This document shows positions 36,423 through 47,100 of a DNA stretch of 64,000 nt, piece by piece. The translations under genes were made by a program, and so were the position numbers. The notes under the pieces are model-generated. The model did no database searches, was not told where the DNA came from, and saw nothing but the letters and a program-made list of their open reading frames with translations. The DNA is taken from contig KI301992.1 in assembly GCA_000471045.1 (NCBI GenBank), positions 870,568 through 934,567 of the forward strand, given 5' to 3'. Source of the stretch: an actinobacterium LLX17 (GTDB lineage Bacteria; Actinomycetota; Actinomycetes; Propionibacteriales; Nocardioidaceae). Positions within the stretch are counted from its first letter, which is position 1. Each line of letters begins with the position of its first letter.

Positions 36423-37451
36423 TCACACCACCTCTTCAAGTTGATCTTCGGCCGAGTAGTCGTCGAGCGAGCCGAGATAGGTCCAGGTGCCGCTCACCAG
36501 GGCGACGGCCTGACCGACACGGCTCAGGTGGACGTTGCCGCCGTGCGGTAGAAACTCACGCCACCGTTCAGCCGCCCTGACCGCGATCGCGCCGTACTCA
36601 TTGGACAGGAGGTCCGTCGCGGCCGGGTCGTAAAGGTCGCCGACGTGGCCAAGCAGACGCAGTGTCCGGCTCGGCGGTGCGGCGGGCCAGACGTCACCTG
36701 CCGCAAGATCGACGTACTCGTCGGAGAAGGTGCGCCGTTGCGCGTTGCGTTGCGCCTCCAGCGCCGCTTCAAGGCCGGCGATCGTCTCCGCCATGACAGC
36801 CAACTCGTTGGCGGCGGCCTCGGCGTCAGCCTTGGCGGCTTCGCCAGTCGTGCGGGCTTTCGCAACCTCCGCCGCCTGGGCCTTGTGCTTGACCTGATAC
36901 TCCTCGAGCTCCCGGGCGAGCTCAGCCACCATCTCCTCCGGCGCTCCGCCGAAGACGGCCCCGCCTTCGAGGGCATCGACCCGCGCGATGAGCTCGGTAG
37001 CTTCTTCGGCGACAGGGAGGCCCAGGAACGACGCGACGTCTCGAATCAGCTCAGCGTCCGCTCGCAACGTCTGCAGCGCGGGCACCTCGTCGAAGTGCTG
37101 CTCGCGGTTGCGGAACTTGAAGGGGATGCTCTTGAACTTGCTCCAGACATTGAGTGGCATGGGCCCGAGGCACTGCTTCAGAGGTGAGTCCGTGTTCTTC
37201 GCGGGCTCGTTCACGCAGAAATTGGGGTCCCACAAGTTCGGCAGCTTCTTGTACATCGGTACGTCGGGATGCTGCTGCTTGCGGACCTCGACCAGCTTCT
37301 CCAGCCAGTCATCACCGAACTTGGGGCACATCTTGTCGTGGTAGTACTTGCCGAGATCCCACCCGAATGCACGGAGCATCGTCTGGGTGCCCTTGATGAC
37401 CTCGCCGAACGAGCCGTCGACCGGCAGCGCCGTTCCTACACGTGGGATCAT
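36423..37451 (-). CDS. Swt1-like HEPN domain protein with coiled coil
   Basis: The 342-residue protein has an N-terminal helical domain (about 20-150) ending in KFRNREQHFDE, an R-x4-H arrangement (Arg114, Asn115, His119) typical of HEPN ribonucleases and especially of Swt1-type HEPN domains. A long Ala/Glu-rich coiled coil (about 165-250) follows, then a small C-terminal domain. HEPN proteins usually act as RNases in stress and phage defence. It overlaps the upstream gene by 4 bases (ATGA). The HEPN call rests on this motif and fold pattern. Confidence 0.6.
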   Translation of the reverse strand: MIPRVGTALPVDGSFGEVIKGTQTMLRAFGWDLGKYYHDKMCPKFGDDWLEKLVEVRKQQHPDVPMYKKLPNLWDPNFCVNEPAKNTDSPLKQCLGPMPLNVWSKFKSIPFKFRNREQHFDEVPALQTLRADAELIRDVASFLGLPVAEEATELIARVDALEGGAVFGGAPEEMVAELARELEEYQVKHKAQAAEVAKARTTGEAAKADAEAAANELAVMAETIAGLEAALEAQRNAQRRTFSDEYVDLAAGDVWPAAPPSRTLRLLGHVGDLYDPAATDLLSNEYGAIAVRAAERWREFLPHGGNVHLSRVGQAVALVSGTWTYLGSLDDYSAEDQLEEVV

Positions 37452-38020
37452 GGCGCGAGCCTCGCCTTCACGATCGGGAGGACACGAGTCAGCACGTAGA
37501 CCGCGAGCGGACCGAGCGGCTCGTACCCGGAGAAGACGACCGCGAGCCGGTTCTTGTAGGCGTTGCTGGTATCGCCGAGGACCTTGGCACGAGTTCCGAA
37601 GTCAATTGCGCCGGCTTCAATGAACAGTGCCTCCGCCGAGCTCTCTAGGCACTGGTCAAGATCGGACGGTGTGGCCTTCTTGCAGCTGCCCCATCCATGC
37701 GGTCCGTGTGTGCTGTCCCACCGCAGAAGGTCTGCGACGACGTGCTCGGCACCATCCTGACGCTTCAACACAGACATTCGCTCACCGTGCAAGAGACGGT
37801 CGTAGGCCGGTGGGCTGTCGCCCCGACTCAGAGCGATGACCGCCCCGGCGTCATCCCATCGCTGGTAAGCGATCTCCATGAGCAGGCCGTCGGGGGCGAC
37901 GACGACGGCAGGCATCTCCCAGGCGGTATGAGTCTCGCCAGCGAAGTCACTGACCTGCAGTTCGCGCCCACCGTGGTCCGGGACGAGAAGAGTTGCACGA
38001 CCAATCTGAAACTTACTCAT
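37448..38020 (-). CDS. Hypothetical protein of the methyltransferase operon (190 aa)
   Basis: This protein is not recognised. The first half is beta-rich (MSKFQIGRATLLVPDHGG and following) and the second half is alpha/beta with a hydrophobic YEPLGPLAVYVLTRVLPIV stretch near the end. It lies between the adenine methyltransferase and HEPN genes and overlaps each by 4 bases (ATGA), so it should be made in step with them. No catalytic motif is evident. A specificity or inhibitor role is conceivable but unsupported. Confidence 0.7.
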   Translation of the reverse strand: MSKFQIGRATLLVPDHGGRELQVSDFAGETHTAWEMPAVVVAPDGLLMEIAYQRWDDAGAVIALSRGDSPPAYDRLLHGERMSVLKRQDGAEHVVADLLRWDSTHGPHGWGSCKKATPSDLDQCLESSAEALFIEAGAIDFGTRAKVLGDTSNAYKNRLAVVFSGYEPLGPLAVYVLTRVLPIVKARLAP

Positions 38021-40824
38021 TTGCAGCGGTTCCTGTCTTCAACTCGACCGCCGAGCCCGTCCGGGTTGAGCTCGGCGTAAGCGCGGAAGAGGACGCTCTG
38101 TCGTTCTTCCTCCGCAACGTCCCGACCGGCCAGTCCGAACGCGCTGTCTACTGCCTCATCCAATGTCCGATGGGCGGTAGCGAGTTCCGAAGGCATGCTA
38201 GAAGCTACATACATCTTCGCGAGGGAGAGGGAAGAAGTATTGACACGCGCCTCCAGAACACCCTTCCCGGCATTGATGATGGCCGAGCGTGTGCCGATGG
38301 TGAGCTGAGGAAGCGGGAAATTGTTCCAAACTATTGTGTTCGAGAAGCGGTAGTCCGATTTCAAACGACCGCCAACCGCCTTCTGCCAGGCGATGAACAT
38401 TGACGATGAGATCAGCGCGAAAAGCATGCCGTCCGGGTCAGTTGCGGTGAACGCGAGGTTGCTTGCAATTGCGTCCGGTGGCAACCACGCAGCTGTAAAG
38501 AAGGGACGCTTCTCTGAAACCACGCTTGGTATGCACAAGAAGGGACTGGTCCGTTCGGGCGGCCGCTGTCCGAAAAGGTGGGGAGTCGCGGCCATACCGC
38601 GGGTGCTTGACGCGGTGCTGGCGAGTCGAAATTTCTTAACGGCCTCTGTCCGTGCACGCAGCACGGGGCTCTCGGCGATCTCTTCAGGAGCCGCTTCGGT
38701 GAGCCATAGGCACCAGCGCTGCTTGCCATGGAGGAGCTCCTCCGAACCTAGAAAAGGTCGAAGGTACTTCGATGCCAAAGCGTCCGCAGCTACGTCGTCG
38801 TACTCCTCAGGTGTCACGATGAGATTGCCGCCATCGCGTGGCATCGCGCCGAAAATTGCCGGGGGTAAGCCGGCGGAGATCGGTGCAGCGCGTTTGGCGA
38901 TGAACACTCGAGGCCCATCAACGAGGTAAGCGTTGAGTCGCCGGACGTGGTGCGGTTGGCTTCCCCAGGCCGACGCGTCGTAGAGGAGTGGCTTCGTCAC
39001 GGATCTCGCAAACCCGACGATTACGCAGTGGACCGCCGCCTTGCCGGCTGCCTCCGAGGTCCAGGGGAATGTGCGATGGGCGAACTTGATGTCCCAACCG
39101 GAATCGAAGATCGGGCCGAAAAGGTGCGGAACCGGGTCACCTTGGGTGATCGAGTTCGTGGTAACGAATGCCCATAGGCCGGGCTGGTCCTCGAAGTAGG
39201 CCAGCGCTTTCGCGTGCCAACCGGTGACATAATCAAGGCGACTGATGTCATCCGTTCCCCAGACGTCGCGGAGTTCCTGCGCTTGCATAGGGCTCCGTGT
39301 GGCGTGCCCGAGAAATGGCGGGTTTCCGGCAATCACAACGTTCTTCGATCGAGGGCAGACCTCCTGCCAGTCCGTCCGCAGCGCATTTCCGACAACAATT
39401 CTTGCCGAGTTCTGGATCGGGAGTCGCTCAGGAGCGGTCCCGAACCGTTCCTTCATCTTCAGGTCCGCTTGGCGGTCAATGAGGAACATTGCAGTCGCCG
39501 CGATTCGCGCCGGCCACTCGTCGATCTCGATACCGTAGAAATGGTCGAGCGTCACCTTGAGCAAGTGGGTCCAATCCGCATCAAGGGCGACCGCCTTCTC
39601 GCCGTCGGTGAGTGTGGCGAGCGCATCCATGATTCGCAGCTCGAGATCGCGCAGCTCCCGATAGGCGACGATGATGAAGTTGCCACATCCGCAAGCAGGG
39701 TCCATGTAGCGAATACCTCCAAGGCGGTTCCAGAGGTCGTGGAGCTTCTGTCGCTTTCCCGCCCGGAGAGTCAGGATGTGATCGAACTCCTCACGAAGCT
39801 CATCAAGGAAGAGCGGATTCAGCGTCTTGAGGATGTTCTCCTCGGATGTGTAGTGCTCACCAAGCTCGCGTCGTGTCCGCGCATCCCGCACGGATTGGAA
39901 CATCGAGCCGAAGATGGCCGGGCTGATCGTTGACCAGTCGACCCCGCTTGCGTCGAGAATGGCCTTGCGGAAGTCGTTGTCGAGGTCGGGCAACGTGATC
40001 ATCTCGTCGAAGATGCCGCCATTGACGTACGGGAACGCCGCCAACTCTGACCCGAGGCCCTTGCGCTTGTCGGGTGCCGTGTCGAGGGCACGGAAGAGTG
40101 CGTTGAGCCGGGCAGCGATGTCCGAACCGTCACGCTCGGTGTGGTCCTTGATGAAGTCCTGAAACAAGTCAGGCAGCGGTTCGCCGGCCGAGTCCTTCCA
40201 CATCTCGGTGTCGTCGCCGAAAAGCAGGAAGAGGACTCGGGCGAGGGTCACCGAGATCTCGTGGTCGCGCTTCTTCGGGTCGCCGTCCGGTGTGTAGCCT
40301 TTCTCGACCGCCGCGTACATCCGAGCCATGAGCTTGGATGCGCGCTTGGTCTCGTTCTTGGTCTCGACGTCGAAAGCGCCGCGGACGCGGGAGAGCAGCT
40401 CGTTGACGTCGATCTGGACGTCCGTAGGGAGCCGGATGGCGTCGAGCTTCGCACCGAACTTGGGGTCGTTGCTCCCCGCCTTGTGCACGTGACGAGCGGG
40501 GCGCGAGATGACCCCAGAGCCTTTGGTGCTGCGCGACGGCCATCGCCAGATCTGCTTGTCGTCGTCGTGGAAGATCACGAGGCGGTTTGTCGAGGTCTTC
40601 GCGATGGCTTGGTCGATCTTGGCCTCACCCGCGGAGCCGGGCAGCGACGGCACCTCCCAGACGCGAACGCCTTGGTGGGAAGAGACGTTGGTAGCGGTGA
40701 GCTTGAACCCGTCGCCCAGGTCGACCTCGATGGGCGGGTGGTTCGGGGCGCCCCAGAACAAGTCGAGCCGAAATAGGTCACCGTACTTGCCTTCCTCAGC
40801 TCGGGCGATGAGCTTGTCGGTCAT
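38017..40824 (-). CDS. MmeI-like class I DNA methyltransferase (N6-adenine type)
   Basis: This 935-residue protein has motif I DPACGCGNFIIVAYRELR near 385 and the catalytic motif IV GNPPF near 500, the NPPF form used by N6-adenine methyltransferases. The region around motif I is nearly that of MmeI-family enzymes. The N-terminal 350 residues include RLVIFHDDDKQIWRWP near 85 and may hold a degenerate nuclease or specificity part; no clear PD-ExK is seen. The start at 40824 is chosen because it overlaps the SNF2 gene stop by 4 bases; an upstream Met at 40848 exists. The recognition site is unknown. Confidence 0.85.
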   Translation of the reverse strand: MTDKLIARAEEGKYGDLFRLDLFWGAPNHPPIEVDLGDGFKLTATNVSSHQGVRVWEVPSLPGSAGEAKIDQAIAKTSTNRLVIFHDDDKQIWRWPSRSTKGSGVISRPARHVHKAGSNDPKFGAKLDAIRLPTDVQIDVNELLSRVRGAFDVETKNETKRASKLMARMYAAVEKGYTPDGDPKKRDHEISVTLARVLFLLFGDDTEMWKDSAGEPLPDLFQDFIKDHTERDGSDIAARLNALFRALDTAPDKRKGLGSELAAFPYVNGGIFDEMITLPDLDNDFRKAILDASGVDWSTISPAIFGSMFQSVRDARTRRELGEHYTSEENILKTLNPLFLDELREEFDHILTLRAGKRQKLHDLWNRLGGIRYMDPACGCGNFIIVAYRELRDLELRIMDALATLTDGEKAVALDADWTHLLKVTLDHFYGIEIDEWPARIAATAMFLIDRQADLKMKERFGTAPERLPIQNSARIVVGNALRTDWQEVCPRSKNVVIAGNPPFLGHATRSPMQAQELRDVWGTDDISRLDYVTGWHAKALAYFEDQPGLWAFVTTNSITQGDPVPHLFGPIFDSGWDIKFAHRTFPWTSEAAGKAAVHCVIVGFARSVTKPLLYDASAWGSQPHHVRRLNAYLVDGPRVFIAKRAAPISAGLPPAIFGAMPRDGGNLIVTPEEYDDVAADALASKYLRPFLGSEELLHGKQRWCLWLTEAAPEEIAESPVLRARTEAVKKFRLASTASSTRGMAATPHLFGQRPPERTSPFLCIPSVVSEKRPFFTAAWLPPDAIASNLAFTATDPDGMLFALISSSMFIAWQKAVGGRLKSDYRFSNTIVWNNFPLPQLTIGTRSAIINAGKGVLEARVNTSSLSLAKMYVASSMPSELATAHRTLDEAVDSAFGLAGRDVAEEERQSVLFRAYAELNPDGLGGRVEDRNRCK

Positions 40825-43800
40825 CGCGGTGTCACCCCGATCGAGCACACGATCTTGATCTCGTCCTTCTCAGTGGTTCCGATGACGAGGCGCTCCTCGT
40901 CATGCAGCTGCTTGACCAGATCGGCGAGGTCCTGGTCGGCGTACTTCGCGCGGCGCGCCTGGCGGAGCCGGATGTTCGCGTACTCCGTGAGGGGCCGGTC
41001 ATTCATGGCTGCGAGCGCTTCGCTCGCGTCTGCGCCGAAGATCGTCCCCCCGAGTCGTTCGACGGCCCACTTGCGCACACCCTTGAGGTTGCCGGCGGTG
41101 ACGATCTCTGTCGTCAGCTTCTCCTGGACCAGCTTGACCTCGCGCGCGAAATGATCTTCGCGAAGCGGTGCGGTCGGTGTGGACTCCTGGGCCCGGAAGA
41201 TGCGCAGTGCCTCGAGCGGAGTGAGCAGCCGCTCGACGGCTCCACCGTCGCCGTTGTCGAACGATGCAGCGAACGCGTCGACTCCGGAGGTGGTGCTGGC
41301 GAAGGTGGTGATGCCGGACTTGGTCTCGTGGTCGTAAGGGTCGCGAGTGCTGTGGAGCATGTCCTGCATCCTGAGCACCCTGCCCGCGAGCTCGGGCTTG
41401 TGGTCTTTGACGCTCGACCACACGAGCCACGCCTCGCTCACCGCGTCCGCCTCGCCCTCGTCCTGTTCGAGTTCGGCCTCGCCCGGGACGACCCCCTTGT
41501 AAAGGTCGTCGAGGAGATTGACTTCCTTGTCGTCACCGAAGAAGCGCTCGTCGGAGCCGAAGGCTGCCGCATTGTCGCCCAAGCGGCGGCGGATGCGTTG
41601 GCGGAGCTGGATCGCGTCCTCGACCTTCTTGTGCGAGATCAGGTAGATGTTGACGGTGTCGGACTTCTGACCAATGCGGTCGACGCGGCCGGCTCGCTGG
41701 ATGATCCGGATGATCGCCCACGGCAGGTCGTAGTTGACGACGACGTGGGAGTCTTGGAGGTTCTGGCCCTCGGAGAGGACGTCGGTGGCAATGAGAACAT
41801 CGATGGGATCGTCGACCGGAGTGGCGTCTCCCTCATCGCCGGGGAGCTTGTTGCTCTCTGGTGAGAACCGGCGGGCGAGCGCGGACGGGTCCTCGGAGTC
41901 ACCGGACGCGAGTCCGACATTGGCGATCCCGGCCGACTTGAGTGCCTCGGCGACGTAGACGGCGGTGTCGGCGTACTCGGTGAAGACGAGGACCTTGTCA
42001 CCCTTGTGCTCGCCACGGAGCTTGTCGACGAGGGCGTCGATCTTGGAGTCCTTGGCTGGGTCCCAGGTGCCGAAGCTGTCGAGCAGGTCGGTGATGATGC
42101 GATTGTCCCGCTCGAGGTCCTTGCGCAGCGTCTTCTTGAAGACCTGGGTTGCCAGCCATTTCGTCGACGCCGGGAGCCGGCGCTTGAGCTCCTCGTACTG
42201 CGACTCCAGACTTCCGTAGCCGCCCTGCTCTTCTTCGACATCCTCGTCGGTGACCATGAACTGGTGATCGCTGAAGCTGCCGAGCGGCACGTCGAGTCCG
42301 TTGTCGATCGCATGAATGAACAGCTCGTTGCGGGCACGCTGGCGCTGGAGGCTCAGGATGAAGGAGTGGCCTGACGACGACAGGCGCTTGAAGAGGCCGA
42401 TCCGGACGAATCCGCTGACGTTGCCGCGGCCGGAGCGGATGTCGTCAAGGATCCTGGTGTCGGACTCGCTGTGCAACGCCTTCGGGTCGTCGTAGTCGGC
42501 GAGCCGGTAGCGCGGTAGGGCGAGGTCGCGAACTGCATCGAGGGTGGTCTCGTCCTCCATGAGTCGTGCTGGGTCGTCATCCGCAAACTCGTGCCACAGC
42601 GGGCTGGGCACGCGGGTCGGGAAGTGGAACTTCTGGCCGTTGGCGAACTGGAGGTACTCGCGCTCGACGACTCTGCCGTCTGCGAGGGTGATGCTCTCCT
42701 TCTTCGCCGTTCGTTTGATGAAGGAGCGGGTGCGCCGGACGAGGTGGTCGCTCATCAGTCGTTTCCAGTCCTCGGGCTCCTCCGACTTTCGGAAGGCGGC
42801 CAGGGTGGTGATCTTCCCGTCGACCTTCTCGATCAGGGTCGGATCCTTCGTGATCGCGGCTGTCGGCTGGATGCCGAGGTCGTCGTCGTCCTCGATGTAG
42901 AGGCCGATCTGGTTGGCGACGTCGGCGAACGCGAGGTTGTAGGGAGTCGCTGTGAGCAGCAGGACCTTGGAGCCGTTGCGGCGGACGTAGTCCCTGATCG
43001 CCTCGGACGCCCTGGTGGTGTTGTTCCGCAAGTTGTGCGATTCGTCGCAGATCACGAGATGGAAGCGCTTGAGTTCCGGGAGCTTCCTGTCGGCCATCGA
43101 GTAGGGGATCACTCTGGCGCCGACCAGCCCGTACTTCTCCAGGTGCTCCTCCCACATGTGCTGCAGGTTCTTGGGACACAGCACGAGCGTCGTGTAGTCC
43201 TCGGCAGCTTCGAGCATCAGGGCGGTGGCGATGGCTGTGAGGGTCTTGCCGAGACCGACGACGTCACCGAGCATCGTGCCGCCTCGCCGGACGATGCGTC
43301 GGGCGAGCGTGCGGACGGCCGTGGTCTGGTAGTCGAGGAGGAGGTTCTCGATCGACGGGGGCAGGACGTAGCCCATGCCCTCGCGCGCGTCCTCGGACAA
43401 GGCGTGGCAGACCTTCAGGTAGACCTCATACGGGGTCGGCTGGGTCTCCGACGCCCACGACTCCTCGATGAGCTCGAGGATCTCCTGTGTGATCTGGAGG
43501 GAGAAGACGTCGTCCCAGCGGTTCGCGAACCAGTTCGAGAGCTTCTCCGTGGCGTCGTTGTCGGTGACGTCGATGTTGAGCTCGAGGTTCCTGTAGAAGC
43601 CAGCGTTGGTCAGGTTTGACGACCCCACGTACGCCCGTCTCTGCGCCAACGCATTGCCGGGCGCGTGGAAGATGTAGGTCTTGCCGTGCAGGGGTGCGGT
43701 TGTGAAGACCTTCATCTCGACCGCTCCGGACGCCAGATGAGCCTTGAGCTGTTGAAGTGTTCGCTGCTGCGCCTCCGACGGCAACCCTCTCATCAGCTGA

Positions 43801-44138
43801 GTCCGCAGGTGCCTGACGAGCGCCTCCTTGGCAGCCTGCGCCTTCGGCATGTCGTTGATGTCGGCTCCATACGGCGTCGGTTGCACCGCCTGTTGCAGCG
43901 CGGAGAGCATGAGCTCCGAGTCAGCGGGCATCACCATGCCGACGAGCACTCGGACGATGGCTGGTTCCCCATCTTGCCGGTCCGCCTCCTTGGCATCGAC
44001 GATGTCGGCGAAGCTGGCCCAGCCTCGAAGGTCGAAGTACCCGGTAGCGACGTCGCAGGTCCGGAACGCCGTCAAGGCAGTCTCGAGTGCGGGGCCGAGC
44101 CTCGTGTCGACGCTCAGATTGTCGAAAATGTCCGGCAC
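40821..44138 (-). CDS. PLD-SNF2 helicase of a restriction-type system
   Basis: This 1105-residue protein joins a phospholipase-D-like nuclease to a SNF2 helicase. The PLD part has an HGKTYIF motif (His151, Lys153) and a SSNLTNAGF motif (Ser173, Asn175), as in HKD nucleases. The helicase has DVVGLGKT near 280, CDESHNLRN near 350, LLLTATPYNL and a C-terminal FTEYADT plus QRAGRVDRIGQ. The GTG start at 44138 has aggag 8 bases upstream, and the preceding gene ends at 44141. It is coupled to the adenine methyltransferase by ATGA. The pair is a plausible restriction-modification module. Confidence 0.85.
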   Translation of the reverse strand: MPDIFDNLSVDTRLGPALETALTAFRTCDVATGYFDLRGWASFADIVDAKEADRQDGEPAIVRVLVGMVMPADSELMLSALQQAVQPTPYGADINDMPKAQAAKEALVRHLRTQLMRGLPSEAQQRTLQQLKAHLASGAVEMKVFTTAPLHGKTYIFHAPGNALAQRRAYVGSSNLTNAGFYRNLELNIDVTDNDATEKLSNWFANRWDDVFSLQITQEILELIEESWASETQPTPYEVYLKVCHALSEDAREGMGYVLPPSIENLLLDYQTTAVRTLARRIVRRGGTMLGDVVGLGKTLTAIATALMLEAAEDYTTLVLCPKNLQHMWEEHLEKYGLVGARVIPYSMADRKLPELKRFHLVICDESHNLRNNTTRASEAIRDYVRRNGSKVLLLTATPYNLAFADVANQIGLYIEDDDDLGIQPTAAITKDPTLIEKVDGKITTLAAFRKSEEPEDWKRLMSDHLVRRTRSFIKRTAKKESITLADGRVVEREYLQFANGQKFHFPTRVPSPLWHEFADDDPARLMEDETTLDAVRDLALPRYRLADYDDPKALHSESDTRILDDIRSGRGNVSGFVRIGLFKRLSSSGHSFILSLQRQRARNELFIHAIDNGLDVPLGSFSDHQFMVTDEDVEEEQGGYGSLESQYEELKRRLPASTKWLATQVFKKTLRKDLERDNRIITDLLDSFGTWDPAKDSKIDALVDKLRGEHKGDKVLVFTEYADTAVYVAEALKSAGIANVGLASGDSEDPSALARRFSPESNKLPGDEGDATPVDDPIDVLIATDVLSEGQNLQDSHVVVNYDLPWAIIRIIQRAGRVDRIGQKSDTVNIYLISHKKVEDAIQLRQRIRRRLGDNAAAFGSDERFFGDDKEVNLLDDLYKGVVPGEAELEQDEGEADAVSEAWLVWSSVKDHKPELAGRVLRMQDMLHSTRDPYDHETKSGITTFASTTSGVDAFAASFDNGDGGAVERLLTPLEALRIFRAQESTPTAPLREDHFAREVKLVQEKLTTEIVTAGNLKGVRKWAVERLGGTIFGADASEALAAMNDRPLTEYANIRLRQARRAKYADQDLADLVKQLHDEERLVIGTTEKDEIKIVCSIGVTPR

Positions 44139-44140
44139 GG

Positions 44141-47100
44141 TCAGCTCCTGGAGGAAACGGGTGAGGTCGAAAGGTATCGACCGGGATCTTGCATGGGCGT
44201 CGTGGTTCTCAAGAATGCGCCGAGCTCGGCGATACCGTGCGGAGTCGCGGGCATGGTGTCCGCCAACGCAGGGGAGTGCACGACATGGGCTGCCCACTGG
44301 CCGCGGGAGATCGCGACGTTGAGGCGGTTTCGGTTGAGGAGGAAGTCGAGCCCGCGGGGGGCGTCGGCGGCGCTGGACGCTGTCATCGACACGATGACGA
44401 CCGGCGCCTCCTGACCCTGGAACTTGTCGACGGTGCCGACTCGCGTGTCCGTTAGTCCGGCGGCGTCGAGAGTCGCCCGGATCAGCGACACCTGAGCGTT
44501 GTACGGCGCGACGACAAGAACGTCTGCCGGCGACGTCGGTCGCGGCACAGCTGCGACTGACTCCCGCCACGTCTCGCCCGCAATCATCCGAACGATGCGC
44601 ACGACCTCGTCGGCTTCCTCCTGCGACTGCACACCGTTGCCGTGGTGCGTGACTGGCGCGGGGTGAAGACCCGGCTCCATCCCGGTCAGCTCGCGTGAGT
44701 CCGTGGCGTCGACCTGAGAGTGCAGGCGACCTTCGTAGGACAGATTCGAGTCGACCTCGGTCAGCGCCGAGTGCATCCGCCGCGTGCGCTCCAGAAAGTA
44801 ACCGTGAGTCGGCGGCATCGTGGCTTGGCCATTTGCGACCCACGAGAGGGCGGACTCGTCGACGGGCTCGGGGTGCGTGCCTTGGCTGACCTGTGGCAGT
44901 TGTTGAGGGTCGCCCAACAGCATGACCCGCTGGGCGGACGAGGCTGCGGCAAGAGTGTTCGCGAGCGAGAACTGACCGGCTTCGTCGATCACGAGCAGAT
45001 CGAGCTGTTCCTCCTGCACCCTGTTGCGGTTGGTCATGTCCCAGGGTGTGCCTCCGACGAGGCACCCTCCGGACTCAGCGATGAACGCTCGAAGCTTGGC
45101 ATCAGTCGGCGACAGCCACGGCTCTTCCTTCGCACTCTTCTGCTTTGCGACACGGGCCGGAGCGAGGCCGGCCTTGATCGTCGCGCGGAGGAAGTGCTCG
45201 ACGACGGAGTGAGACTGCGCGACGACACCAACCTTCCAGCCGCTCTCGACGAGTTGCTTCACGACACGCGAGCCGACGTAGGTCTTGCCAGTGCCGGGAG
45301 GCCCTTGGACAGCGAGGTACGACCGGTCGAGGCGTCGCACCGAGTCGAGGAGGGCGTGCTCCGAGGATCCGGCCGCTTCGATGCCGGTCAGACCCCCGCC
45401 GTCGAGTCGTGGCGGTACCCGCCTGAGGAGGTCGAGCGCAGCGCGCATCGGCATGCCTGGTGCTAGGCCTAGCACCTCGCGGGCGAGTGCTTGGAGTGCC
45501 TCGTCGATTGACGTCGTGCCGATTACCCCACTGACGCACAGGCCCATCGGCAGCTCGGACCAGCCTGTTGCCACCACGACTCGCTTGAGTGTCTTGCACG
45601 ACTCCAAGACAGTGAGCGCATCACGGTGCTCGTCGATATTCTCGATGGCCTCTATCTTCGTGCTACCGCCGAGGCAGCGCCCGCGCGGGTCGTCGGGGAC
45701 GACGCCGGGAGGGAACTCGTCGTAGATCAGGCGGTACTCGGACTTTCCGTCGATGCGGGTGGCGGGGTCCAAGCGGCCGTAAAGGCGAAGACGGCGCTTC
45801 TCGAGGGTGTCGCCCTGCTTCCGGTGCCAGTCGTCAACGAGCTCGACCTCCTCAACCACGAAGCAGTCGCGCGGCTCGGGCCACTCGTCGACGTCAGCCA
45901 CCAGGCGCTCGAAGTAGGACCACCAGAACGACTTGCGCTCGCGACGGTGATAACCCAGCGAGGCAGCGAGCATCGCCATCGCCTGCTGGTCGTTACTGCG
46001 CTCGTGACGAGCAACGTCCGGAACATGGGCAAGTAGAGCGTCGACGAGCGGTGCCAGCTCGTCGATGCGCTCGGTTGCGGGAAGGTCACCGAAGGCTTCG
46101 GAATCTGGTGTCGTCACCGTGGCACCTGATCGCACCTGCGAACGCAACCAGTCCCGAAGACGCCAGGTCGAGAGGCAGTCGTAGCGGTTGTAGTCGGCGA
46201 TCCCTTCGAGTGTCGCCTCCGCGGCGTCGGGTTCGGCGAGCACCTGGTCGCAGAAGCGCTGGTACTCGGCGATCGAGTCGGCGGCATTGTCCAGCTCCCC
46301 GCGGAGCTGGTCGCCCATGTACAGCGGCTCGAGCTTCTTGATGCTGTATGAGCGGGTGCCGACCCGGATGCCGCGTCGCACCGTCGCGTAGAGGTCGATG
46401 AAGACATTGGCTCGAAGGAGGTCATCGAGCTTGTCCTCATGCGTCGCGTGACGGGCGACCAGCCGCTTCAGGGCCGTGACCTCATACGGGGCATAGTGGT
46501 AGACGTGCATGCCTGGATGCATCTGGCGTCGGGCAACGACGTAGTCGAGAAAATCGATCAGTGCCGCCTTCTCCTGAACGCGGTCGTGCGCCCACCACTT
46601 CCGGAAGACGCCGTCCTCACCGTCAGGCTCGATGACGCCCCAGAGGTACTCGAGACCCCAGTCGGTGCCGTCGTCGGTCCAGAGCGGGTCGCCCTCGAAG
46701 TCGAAGAAGACGTCGCCATCACTTGGTGCGGGCAGCAGGCTGATGGCGCGACCGCCATTGAGCAGACACGTGGTGATTTCGCTGCCATCTGGTTTCGAAA
46801 CCAGTTGGAGGGTCGCCTGAAGACGCAGATTCTCCAACGTGCCCGAACCCAAGCCTGCGACGGGATGCGTGGACTCGGCGAGCTGTTCGATCGTCTCTAT
46901 GCCAGATGCGCGCAGCTTCGTTCGCTGAGGGCGACCGAGCCCAGCCACGAGCAGCACGTCCCGGTGGTGTCCGATCTCATCGAGGCACCAGTCGCAGGCA
47001 CCGCAAACGGATACGTCGGGCGATTCCCAGGGAACGGGCTCGGACTGTGCGAGGTGGCGGTGCAGGAGGTCCTCGAGCTGAGCACGGCGATGGCGGTAGA

